Shown: positions 1 through 9,617 of the stretch, one piece after another
Layout: the number at the start of each line of letters is the position of its first letter
Position numbering within the stretch: position 1 is the first letter of the stretch
NCBI GenBank assembly: GCA_916700875.1
Contig: CAKAKS010000004.1
Span: forward strand, 16,789,444-16,853,443
DNA: 64,000 nt
Source: Sebastes aleutianus
Taxonomy: Eukaryota > Chordata > Actinopteri > Perciformes > Sebastidae
Direction of reading: 5' to 3'
Notes under the pieces: generated by a model
Told to the model about the DNA's origin: nothing
Seen by the model: the letters and a program-made list of their open reading frames with translations, nothing else
Databases searched by the model: none
Translations under genes and position numbers: made by a program

Positions 1-2593
1 TCCAGATGACCTGAGAGGTCTGGATGGTTCATAACATAGCAGAAGATCAGAAATGTATTTTGGCACTAAACACATTCAGTGCTTTGTAAACCAGCAGGAG
101 TATGTTGAAATCGAGGCATTGCAAGTGAAGTGATGTTTTGCATAATTTTCAGATATGATTTTTGATTCTATTTTCTTTCATTTCTGAGCATTTAAAATAT
201 TCTCTGATGGGTAATTAATCAACCTGCTGCTGATACATCAGCAAGCAACAGCTATACATGCCCACCTGTTTGTTATATGAGGTGCATCAGTGCTTGCAAG
301 TTTTTGCAAAAAGGTTTGAGCTTTGGGATTATGGTATACAGCTCACTCAGGCGTTTTGACGGTTCAACCTCTTGTTTACACCACAGCACAAAGAAGTGAG
401 GCCCACTTCAGGTCTTGTCCATGTAGTTTAGTGCAATGGCACACATGACTGGCAGCAAGTTGGAAAGGTGTATATATTCACATTCAGTGATATGATGATG
501 TTTTGCTTTTTTATTTCAGCCACTTGTTGCTCTTGTTTATTATGCATGCTCCTTTATTTCAAATCAATAATACAAAATAATAGTTGGTTGGATTGCTTTT
601 TTAAAGCTAGAAAGGAGGGAGTAGTTTTATTTTGCATATATGTGTTGGAGTATTTGAAGCCTTACATTAGCTGTATCTTCCAGAGTGATATGACATGTAT
701 GCATGGTGAAATAATACTCTTGGAATGATCAGCTCTTGATAGCCTTTAGCCAAAGCAACAAGTTGACAAGTGCAGACGGCTGAAATAATTCACCAACAGG
801 TTGGCAGAGCTGACTGCATCTGACTTGTGTGTGTGCAACGCAGCTCGAAGCAGCAGCAGCAGCAGCTCTGATTCAACTTTAAAAACATATAACATGGCTG
901 CTTGCCTCTGTGGAGCTAGTGAGGAGGAGAAAAAGGGGCTTCGAAATGTTGAGTCAGACTTGAATACAATGACTTACATTCCTATTTCTCGGTGGCTGCA
1001 TGGCACTCTCCCCCCTCTGCTCCATTTCTGCACCCCTATGTATTATTCATATAATTTGCTCACATTACCTAAGTACAAATCTGTTAAATTATTTCTGTGT
1101 GTTGACTCCCAAGGGGCCTGGTCTTTGGTATCATGTTTAAAACCTATCCGAAAGTGTGGTTATGACTGGGGCTGCCCCTGGGGTCTGTTCCTCGACGGTT
1201 TCTTGTACTACACTAATATCCTTGATTGGCTCTCTCAACCCAACAGCTGAAGGTCAAATTGATATTCAACCCGCAAGTGTAATTAGACAGAGGCAATTAC
1301 ATATTCTCAAAAGCTTTAATCGGAGGAGAAAAATCAGCAGTGGATGATTTCCGTGTAATTTATTCAGACTGTCTTTTTTTTTTTGCCCTGTCATAATCAG
1401 GTAGAAATACTTGTTATTATTAAGACGCAGAATTAGAGCCAGTCCAGAAGCAGGATTTCAAATAGCAAGACAGGCTTGCTTTAAGCACACACAGTGGGTG
1501 AAGCCTGGCTGTGGCTATACTTTCATTTATCATTATTTTTCAGTTGGTTTTGGGCCTGCTATGTCTGTGCTCATAGCTTGTCTGTTTTGACGTATGCCTT
1601 GATGCATGTAGACGCCAGGTATAGACCCAGGACAGTGGGGGTTCAGCCCTCCTGTTTACACCAGACTGAGACTCATGTCTGTCCAAGTAGGCACACTTTT
1701 TTAAAGTGTAGGGGGAAAAAGGGTGTTTACTGTAAATGCAAAATATATAAAATTATATTTGAAAAATTAAGAAATAAATAATTAAAGTGGCTGTAATTAT
1801 ACCAGCTTTTATTTTTTTTATTAATATTATTTTATTTTCAATTTGTATTATTATTTTTGGGCTGGGTCACAGATAGTTGGATGCTTCTTGCTTAATTTTA
1901 AGCTGATGTATGCTCATAAAGTGGGGTTACCCACATTGTTTAAACATTAGAGATTTGTCTCAAGTTCTGTTAGAGTTGCTAATTGTTTATCACTATTAAT
2001 TGTTTGTTATCACTATTATGTAATATATTATTTCTTTAAATTAATCTTGTCTCTAGGTGGAGGCTTCAGATAAACCCAGTGGGTTTTTTGCCTCTTCCTG
2101 CACTGTATATTATTCATTTATTTTTTTGTTATGTTGTATAGTCTTAAATTGTGTAAAACAAATAAACAATAAACAGGTTGGAAAAATATTAATTATAGTT
2201 AAATAAATACAATGATGCCTTATAGGGTGAAAGTTATTTATCAAGTTATTAAAATGTGAAATTTTATTGATTTATATTTTAACGTTATTTTTGTATTATT
2301 ATTATTTTATTTTATTTTTTATTATTATTTTTGGGCTGGGTCACAGATATGTTGGATACTTCTTGCTTAAGTTATTTTAAGCCTATGTATGCTCATAAAG
2401 TGGGGTTACCTTCATTGTTTAAACATTAGAGATTTGTCTCAAGTACTGTTAGAAGTTGGAATTTTTTTAAATAAATAAATAGTTAAATAAATATCATGAT
2501 GCATTATAGGGTGATTGTTATTTATCAAGTTTTTAAAATGTGAAATTTATTGTTTTATTTCTATTTCTAACGTGTCACCATCGCTGTTAACAG
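1..2593 (+). other. zic4: 3' part of an intron of the zic gene
   Basis: No open frame here resembles the upstream Zic zinc fingers, so the stretch is read as the intron that ends at the AG at 2592-2593. The acceptor context is TAACAG, with a plausible branch-point sequence (TTCTAAC) around 2565-2571. Positions 1-1830 are mostly complex sequence with a short CAG run near 850-865. Positions 1831-2575 contain a duplicated block, listed separately. The short open frames at 468-728, 801-1250 and 1494-1781 have no recognisable domain and look like chance frames. The donor site and earlier exons lie outside the window. Confidence 0.8.
1838..2575 (+). repeat. Imperfect duplication near the splice acceptor
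   Basis: A block that begins with an ATT-rich run and then GCTGGGTCACAGATA occurs at about 1861-1980 and again at about 2335-2460. A second shared part, containing AATGATGC or CATGATGC followed by TTATAGGGTGA and TTATTTATCAAGTT, occurs at about 2178-2285 and 2460-2573. The first copy carries about 200 extra bases (1981-2177) that the second lacks. The shared sequence stops at AACG, about 20 bases before the acceptor AG, so the acceptor itself is not duplicated. Confidence 0.8.
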
Positions 2594-3039
2594 GTGAGAA
2601 GCCCTTCAAATGTGAGTTTGACGGCTGCGACAGACGCTTCGCCAACAGCAGCGACCGGAAAAAGCACTCCCACGTCCACACCAGCGATAAGCCCTACAAC
2701 TGCAAAGTGCGAGGCTGCGATAAGTCCTACACGCACCCCAGCTCCCTGAGGAAACACATGAAGGTGCACTGCAAGTCTCCACCTCCCAGCTCAGGGTACG
2801 AGTCCTCCACCCCGTCCCTGGTGTCCCCCTCCTCAGACCTGGGCCGAGAGCCAGGAGGCACCGGCTCCTCGGTGCTATCGGAGCCGGTTGGAGCCTCCCA
2901 GCCTGCGAATCTAAGTGAATGGTACGTGTGCCACAGTTCAGGTGCCAGTGGTGCCCAGACACCACCCAGTGGGCCATCCACACCAGACCCCACAGATGAG
3001 CCACCTTACAGAAACCAAGAACCGAGGGACGCGTTTTAA
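2594..3039 (+). CDS. zic4: Zic-family zinc-finger transcription factor, last coding exon (probably Zic4)
   Basis: Zic proteins are nuclear C2H2 zinc-finger regulators related to Gli. They act in neural, neural crest and dorsal somite patterning. The exon begins in phase after the first base of a Gly codon, giving T-G-EKPFKC, the usual Zic boundary just before finger 4. Finger 4 is C-x4-C-x12-H-x3-H (CEFDGC to HSHVH). Finger 5 has the same spacing (CKVRGC to HMKVH), joined by the linker TSDKPYNC. The tail continues KSPPPSSGYESS, then SLVSPSSD, NLSEWYVC and GAQTPPSG, and ends EPRDAF before TAA at 3037-3039. No intron interrupts finger 5, unlike the layout I recall for zic1, zic2 and zic3. The SSGYESS and VSPSSD motifs fit Zic4 better than Zic5; the fish-specific zic6 is not excluded. 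The final residues fall in a tandem repeat. The exon contributes 147 complete codons; fingers 1-3 lie upstream of the window. Confidence 0.93.
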
Positions 3040-3535
3040 TCCAACAGAAGTCAGAAAGTGACACATTTCAAGAGCCTATAACTATTAAAAATGGTTTGGT
3101 GCCTATATATGTGCCTGTGAAAGGCCCACTTCTGGATGAGTCACCAAACAAGACACCCAGAGCCAAGAGACGCGTCAAAACCACATTGCAAAACTTGCAA
3201 AACGTGCAAAACTTTAAAGACGTGCTAATTTCCAGGCAAAATAAAAAAAGAATATATTTTCAAACCTCAAGCTATTGAAAATGGTTTGGCTTGGGTGCCT
3301 CTATATGTGCCATGTGAAAGGCCCACTGGTCCACTTCTGGATGAGCCACCAAACAAGACACCCAGAGCCAAGAGACGCGTCAAAAACTACATTGCAAAAC
3401 GTGCAAAACTTGCAAAACGTGCAAAACTTTAAAGACGTGCTAATTTCCAGGCAAAATAAAATATATTTTCAAACCTCAAGCTATTGAAAATGTTTGGCTC
3501 AGTGCCTACACTATACGGCCCACTTGTGGAGAGAG
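2990..3535 (+). repeat. Tandem array spanning the stop codon and proximal 3' UTR
   Basis: Clear units run 3082-3271 and 3272-3480, with a partial unit from 3481. Each carries GATGAG followed by (T/C)CACCAAACAAGACACCC and then AAGAGACGCGTC. The coding end at 2995-3035 (GATGAGCCACC, then GAGGGACGCG) is a diverged version of the same segment, and the sequence after the stop (TTTCAAGAGCCTATAACTATT) resembles the unit junction. So the C-terminus lies in a shortened first unit. Both full UTR units also contain AATAAA (3240-3245 and 3455-3460). Confidence 0.75.
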
Positions 3536-4085
3536 AGAGTGTCGTGTAAATCCGTTAGACTATGTGGTACTTTATTGTAGGCTTATAGGCATGTTGGTGT
3601 AAAATTATTTTGTAAATTCGAGTTTTTGACTTCAATATGTTTTTAATTTATTTTTCAATCTGATATTTTTTGTATTATCGAACCAAAGTGCATGTTTTCA
3701 ATTATTAGGACAAACAGTGTACATTTGTAAATTTTGTAAGTTTTTCGATGTGTTGATGTTGATAGTTTTTGTAAGGATCTGTGTCCAAGAGCAGTTTCTT
3801 ACTGCAGTTATTTGTACATTTTATGTTTACAGCATTGTTTTTTTTTTCATTTGTGCAGAGGGTCAATTGTTTCATAAAGCCTGCAGTATTTGATATACGA
3901 CCGTGAAATTATAAATGTTTTATCAAAGTGGGGCATTTTGTGATTTTGTATCTTTGTCGTCGATATTTTTTTTTTTTTCTTTATTTTTTTTTTTGAATAT
4001 CTGAAATCGAGCGGCACTCAAAATGCGTAACCGAATTGCCTTGTAATTTGTGAGTATTTTGAATAAATCTTGTATGACTAAAGTG
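3040..4085 (+). other. zic4: zic4 3' untranslated region
   Basis: AT-rich sequence follows the stop codon without another convincing frame. Its first part is the tandem array described separately. The rest (about 3540-4060) contains T-rich tracts and repeated TGTA-type motifs usual in fish 3' UTRs. The 3' end is inferred from AATAAA at 4062-4067. A further AATAAA at 4272-4277 could extend the transcript. Exact ends need transcript data. Confidence 0.65.
4062..4067 (+). terminator. Candidate zic4 polyadenylation signal
   Basis: This is a canonical AATAAA about 1 kb after the stop codon, followed by TGTATGACT. Alternative hexamers are present at 3240, 3455 and 4272, so the main cleavage site is not certain. 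Confidence 0.5.
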
Positions 4086-4909
4086 GAAAACTCTTGCTGA
4101 GCCATTCGGAGTCTATTTAGTCATCTTAAAAAAGTTTTCTGGGGAAAAATATGTCTTGTTTATGTCTTTAAATATAATATTTCCATAACAAATGTTGCCT
4201 CTTTTTACGCACAGCTTTGTAGGAAAAAACACATCCACGTCTACTTATCTAATTCAAGGAGAACTCAAAGCAATAAAAAGTAATGAAAGGTCCTTAACGA
4301 TACATTTAAATATGTTATTTTAAGTGTGCAAGTCTTACTTTCTGAGCTGAACTGATGTGGTTGACGCAGACATACAGAGTCTCTGATGAAGGGCTACAAT
4401 ATTCTGATCCAGACTTCAAAGACTATTTTGTACAAAAGAGCCATTTTTTTTGCACGACGGTGAATCCTCATGGTGAATTAAGATTTCTATAGCAATAGCC
4501 GAGTCAAACTCAAATGATATGGGGGCCAAGTCCGCAGACTGAAAAGCCCTGCTCTAAAGAATGTAATATTTGCTTCCCATGGGGTAGGAAACGGTAATCT
4601 ATGTCCTTTATATTGCAGACGAGGGCAGTATAAAGAAGAAAAATATATTCTTTTGCTCCAGGCCTACTTTACGACAATCAAAGGAGAAGCCGCTAAAACG
4701 CAGTTGTCCCACACCATAATAGACTTGCACTGCAAAGTTGAATGGGTAAATTTAACCATAATCATATTCTAGGCTCTGCTGTACATGCACCATAAAAAGC
4801 TTGGCTGCCTATAATGATAACTACAAAGTTAACTTTTAAATTCATTATTTTTTTTTCTCAATAGTTTAAAATAAAAATGTGCTTGAAGAGGAGTGAAAAC
4901 ATGCAGCTA
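4086..4909. other. Non-coding AT-rich flank of the gene
   Basis: No coding frame, RNA gene or clear repeat is visible. It may include an extended 3' UTR if the hexamer at 4272 is used. Confidence 0.4.
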
Positions 4910-5629
4910 CACTGTAAACAATTGCTGTTAATTTACAGCAGGATTTTTACTGTTAATACAAAAGAAAACCTGTTCAATTACGCTCATAGGTCGTTTTTTA
5001 ACTGAACTATAATGCATTCTTAAAAAACATCACTTTACTGCTGATCAACTGTCTAAAGTATCATCAGTAACAGTTTCATGCAGTGTTTTTTTTAATTCTG
5101 GGACCTGATCTGCGCATGTGAGGCTTTTACATTGTACATGATTGTAAAATCAGTGAATTAGCTTTATTGTTCTTCACTCACATGTTGTTATGGTTTGCAT
5201 TCTGTGCTTGTAGCCAGCTATAGACAGACATTTTGGGAAAAGTGTCAACAAGTCTATTATAGCCTTTTTCCTAACAAAGTGCCTTTAATTGTATTTAGTG
5301 TGACTATGCCTATGTCTGTAACCTGCTAAGTCTATTCATCTAGGCAAAAAATAATGTTTATTAAAATGTATGTAAAAAATAAATAGTGCATTAAAACAAA
5401 TCAGTAAGATAATGTAAAAGAAAGGTGGAAAAACAGCTATATAATGTATCTTTAAACAGTAAATTAACTGTAAAATACTGTGAAATTAATAAAAAAAAAC
5501 GTATTTTTCATTAACAGTACAAAGCTGTATATTTCAGCGACATTATTATAATGTTAATTTTACAGTAACATAAAGGCAACCCTGCTGCCAGTTCTTTACT
5601 GCTATTTTACTGGGAAATATTTAACAGTG
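4910..5629. mobile_element. CACTG-ended non-autonomous DNA element (EnSpm/CACTA-like)
   Basis: The left end reads CACTGTAAACAATTGCTGTT and the right end finishes TTAACAGTG, so both ends are CACTG in inverted orientation. The interior is rich in ACTGTAAA, TTTACAG and TTTACTG motifs, typical of short EnSpm-like elements of fishes. There is no transposase frame, and I could not find a clean 3-bp target duplication. Confidence 0.5.
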
Positions 5630-6762
5630 CAGGAAGCTGAACAGCTCTGTTGTGCTGGGAAAACTTTTTGGCTGAGGCGCACATTTTTTACTCTCGGCCT
5701 CGACTTCCTAACGCATGGAGAAGTGGGTGGAAACAAACACAGCTACAACTCTCTGATACGTTTATAGAGTTTAGTTAAGTGCATGACAGTTTGAGGCCCA
5801 AAGCTCAAAAGAAAAGAATAAAACCAACCAAACAGAAGAAGATGATGATGCCTCTTTTGGCACCAGCTCTTGTGCGTAAAAAGAAAAAGGAAAAGGAGGA
5901 GGAGGGGGGAAAAAACAACAAGATAGTTGGATCTCAATTGAAAGTGGGAGTCTTTGAAGTGGAAGTTGATATCAGAGGGATTCTTCTAGGTCGTCTGAAC
6001 GACGTTGATGACACGGAAAGCCTTTTGTCACCGATTTGTTGGGCTCCTCTCTATTGGGCTCCTCTCTATTGGGCCCGTCTAAAGCTTTTAGTTCCAGTCG
6101 TCAAAACGGACAAGAACTAACTGAGTCGCGTAAAAACATTTTCCATTCAGCGCTCAAAGTGAAGGATAGGCTGCAGTTTAAAGAGTTGTTTCGTTAGAAA
6201 AAAAAGAAGAGAGGGAGTTAAAACACGAGTCATTTTTTTTTTTTTTTTTAAAGACAATCTGAATTTGATCTTTTTACTGCAAAGCACAGATCAAAGAAAA
6301 AAAAAAAAGGCCTTGAATTCATTTCACAAAGAGGAATAAAATCACGCACCAGTGCAGCAGGACTGCTCTGCAACAGTTTAGTGACCTTTAAGGCTAATAA
6401 TTTATGACTTTTACCCAAATATAAACACCCTGTCTTCAATTTAGAAAACGAAGCTGCATGGCACAAGTAGAAGGTTTTGAGTTTGTTGGCGTGCTTGTAA
6501 CCACAGAGGGAGATAACATGTGACGACTGTTTTGCTTTTATTGTAAAAGACACTGGATACCATCAGGCAGTTTGGAAGTGTAAGAGAGGATCTTTAACAA
6601 CTGATCCTGTTGGGTTCACTCATGTTTTTTTCCCACCTTCAGCTGAGCGACAACCTATGATCTGATAGCAGCTCTGGGGTCAAGAATCAAGAACAGGTGT
6701 GTGTGTGTGAGAGAGAAAGAGAGAGAGAGAGCTTCCACTTGAACAGGAAACCGAAAAAAACT
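5630..6762. other. Non-coding spacer with short simple repeats
   Basis: It contains a purine-rich tract near 5875-5915, a threefold TTGGGCTCCTCTCTA-type repeat at about 6037-6075, and a TG then GA run at 6695-6731. The open frame at 5779-6120 is lysine-rich because of the purine tract and has no recognisable domain. Confidence 0.5.
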
Positions 6763-7104
6763 TTGCAGTTTCACAGGAAATATACACATTAATTATAGAA
6801 TAAATTGTGAAAAAAATAAATAAATAGGGGGAGGTTTTGAACTTCCAAAGTGCAACAAAAAAAAAAAGAAAATGAATCCATTTCACTCCTTGCACGATGC
6901 CCTCTCACCACCTCTGCTGCATCCTAAGGCTCATTTGTTGCAGTTTCACAGGAAATATACACATTAATTATAGAATAAATTGTGAAAAAATAAATAAATA
7001 AGGGGAGGTTTTTGAACTTCTAAAGTGCAACAAAAAAAATCCATTTCACTCCTTGCACAAGGCCCTCTCTCTCACCACCTCTGCTGCGTCCTAAGGCTCA
7101 TTTG
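6763..7104 (+). repeat. Tandem duplication, about 170 bp
   Basis: Two adjacent copies, 6763-6937 and 6938-7104. Each starts TTGCAGTTTCACAGGAAATA and ends CCTAAGGCTCATTTG. They differ mainly in A-run length and a CTCT insertion. Confidence 0.9.
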
Positions 7105-7431
7105 AGTGTGAAATATCATTTCTTTGTAAAATAATGGAGGCGGTAATCCTACTTCCGGAAACTGTCCGGCATTATTGAACAAAACCCTTTTAATAGGGGG
7201 ATTAGCAGTCTAGGAGTAAAAGCCTCACCCCTCCTCTCCACACCACCCTCATCACTCCCTCCCTTTCCTCCACGCCCACCCCATGCTCCAACACCACCAC
7301 CACCAGCACCTCCAACACCAACCCAGGTCATAATTATCAGGGATGAAGTGGCCGAAATTGGCACGGGATATAAAGAGAAAGGCAGAGGGACAGGTGCAAT
7401 AGACCCACCAGAAACAGACCGGAAAAACAGG
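7105..7431. other. Non-coding, with a C-rich pyrimidine tract
   Basis: Positions 7226-7325 are strongly C-rich on the plus strand, with CCACCACCACCAGCACC near 7291-7307. Open frames across it are low-complexity Gly or Pro tracts and are not supported as genes. Confidence 0.5.
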
Positions 7432-7804
7432 ATAGAGATGTTATAATAGAGCTGGAATAAGATGCATTGATTTTTCTATTTATTATAGTCAGGACAGAGA
7501 TGTTATAATAGAGCTGGAATAAGATGCATTGATTTTTCTATTTATTATACTCAGGACAGAGATGTTATAATAGAGCTGGAATAAGATGCATTGATTTTTT
7601 CTATTTATTATAGTCAGGACAGAGATGTTATAATAGAGCTGGAATAAGATGCATTGATTTTTTCTATTCATTATAGTCAGGACAGAGATGTTATAATAGA
7701 GCTGGAATAAGATGCATTGATTTTTCTATGTATTATAGTCAGGACAGAGATGTTATAATAGAGCTGGAATAAGATGCATTGATTTTTTTCTATTTATTAT
7801 AGTC
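7432..7804 (+). repeat. Minisatellite, six units of about 62 bp
   Basis: Six near-identical units, each containing AGAGATGTTATAATAGAGCT and then AAGATGCATTGATTTTT. They differ in T-run length (5-7) and a few substitutions. Confidence 0.95.
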
Positions 7805-7831
7805 AATAAATAGAGTTTTGACGTATTAAAT

Positions 7832-8231
7832 AGGGCAGTGTATTGGTGAGAATCTGGCGATATGATACGTATCGTGATACAGGGGTTACATTCAATATAT
7901 TGCGATAATTGCGTTTTTTTATAAAATCTAATTTTAGAAAAACTGTCCTATGAAAAACATGCCACCATATGCACAAAATCTGAATTATAATTTTTTTTTT
8001 TTTTTTGTGCAATCAGATCTGCATTTGCATTTATCACCCAACATCGTAGCACTACTTTGAGAGGACACATACACTGAGTGGATGCATCTCTTTGCACATA
8101 AAATAAAGTATTAAATGAGTTAATCTTTGCATGTAAACTATTAATTAAAAATGTATAGAGTTTGGTACAGTATCACAAAACATAATTTTGCAATACTCGA
8201 TTTTTTTTTGATATTTTCTTACACCCCTAGT
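7832..8231 (-). mobile_element. hAT-like non-autonomous element fragment (GATA/TATC-rich family)
   Basis: One end reads GAGAATCTGGCGATATGATA with nearby ATCGTGATAC. The other ends TGATATTTTCTTACACCCCT. The same termini occur in opposite orientation at 19838-20325 (GGGTGTAAGAAAATATCAAT and TTGCCAGATTTTTCC), so both belong to one dispersed family. There is no transposase frame. Confidence 0.6.
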
Positions 8232-8235
8232 ATTA

Positions 8236-9014
8236 AATATAGCTATACAAATCTCCCCTAGTTACAGTTTTCATCATCTACATTATAGTAGGATTATTTC
8301 TTCTTAAAGGAGCATTACACTTAATTTCTCAGACTTTGATCGAGTGTGCATGTGTGAGGTCAAACTAAGCCAACCCACAAGTTAAGTATAGCCATAAAGC
8401 TTGTCATGAATATTGAATATTTTATTCTGATAACGTCCATGGTTATAGTTTCCGAGGGGGGATTTACATGGATCCACGTGGCTGTGATGTATAGGCTACC
8501 TCGAGCTTCCGTCATAAAAGATTTATGACAACCTTTAAAGCTAAATTAACTGTATTCCGCTTATAAAAAAGGTGAGCAAGCAGAGTTGAGGCAGGTTTAA
8601 AGCTACACCCCTGCGGTAGCTTTTGTATATGGCAGGCAAACCTCACATAAGTCACTATCTAGTGCCAGTAATACCTCATACAACCTCCCAAGGCTTTAGG
8701 ATTACCATCATCCACAGATTTCAGGAAGTTATTTTACTTCCATAGATGCGAATCAGCCCCCTAGCAGCCCTTATATAGGCCCGAACATGGATTTCTAACA
8801 ACCTCCACATTATATGGCAGAATGTGCCACATACTTCACACCTGCACTCTGAATAGCAGCTCCCTTTCACTGTATGATACGCCTGTTGGCCTTGCTCTCA
8901 ATGCAGCTGCATGAATGAATCAGCAACCCGCTTTATTTGGTCTCTTTTGATCCTCCAGATCTCCTGCTCTCATTTGATCTCGCAGTCTATCTAGTTAGTA
9001 AAGAGCTATGATGA
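8236..9014. other. Complex non-coding sequence
   Basis: No gene or repeat is seen. The part at about 8870-8990 is complex enough to be regulatory, but no specific claim can be made. Confidence 0.35.
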
Positions 9015-9617
9015 CTTCCTTCATTAATGCAAAAAAGGTTGCACGTGTGCAGAAAGAACTTGTTGCTGCAAACTGGAGCAAAACATATATATCTAAATAT
9101 TGTTGGAATCTATTCAGACATGTGCATTAGCAAGGAAATTATGGGGAATTAAAAAAAAAAAAAGCACAGTAAACAGTAATCTGATGGTGCACTTCTTCCT
9201 GCACATTTGCAGTAATTTTAAAACATATATTTCTCATTATTTTGCATGATAACACACTAAAGAATCTAATATTTCAAAATATTAGGCTTGTGTATATATA
9301 GGCAAGCTTCAGGTTCCTCTTCCTTCATTAATGCAAAAGGGTTGCATGTATGCAGAAGAACTTGTTGCTGCAAACTGGAGCAAAACATATACATCTAAAT
9401 ATTGTTGGGATGTATTCAGACATGTGCAAGAGCAAGGAAATTATGGGGAATTAAAAAAAAGCACAGTAAACAGTAATCTGATGGTGCACTTCTTCCTGCA
9501 CATTTGTAGTAATTTAAAAAAATAATATATTCTCATTATTTTGCATGATAACACACTAAAGAATCTAAGATTTAAAAATATTAGGCTCCTGTATATATAG
9601 GCAAGCTTCAGGTTCCT
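9015..9617 (+). repeat. Tandem duplication, about 300 bp
   Basis: Copies 9015-9318 and 9319-9617 both start CTTCCTTCATTAATGCAAAA and end GGCAAGCTTCAGGTTCCT. They are highly similar, with small A-run differences, so the duplication is young. The 64-codon frame in the second copy is not conserved in the first and is not a gene. Confidence 0.93.

Noticed and set aside
801..1250. 149-codon frame with a poly-Ser run in the intron
   Set aside because: The Ser run comes from a CAG/AGC repeat; there is no domain and no similarity to Zic upstream fingers.
2587..3064. Minus-strand open frames over the Zic exon
   Set aside because: They are shadows of the GC-rich coding exon; the plus strand encodes unmistakable zinc fingers.
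3096..3487. Two similar small frames (60 and 70 codons) after the stop codon
   Set aside because: They arise from the tandem UTR units. The similarity is DNA duplication, not protein conservation.
7432..7804. CRISPR-like array
   Set aside because: Units are contiguous and nearly identical along their whole length with no unique spacers, and the genome is vertebrate.
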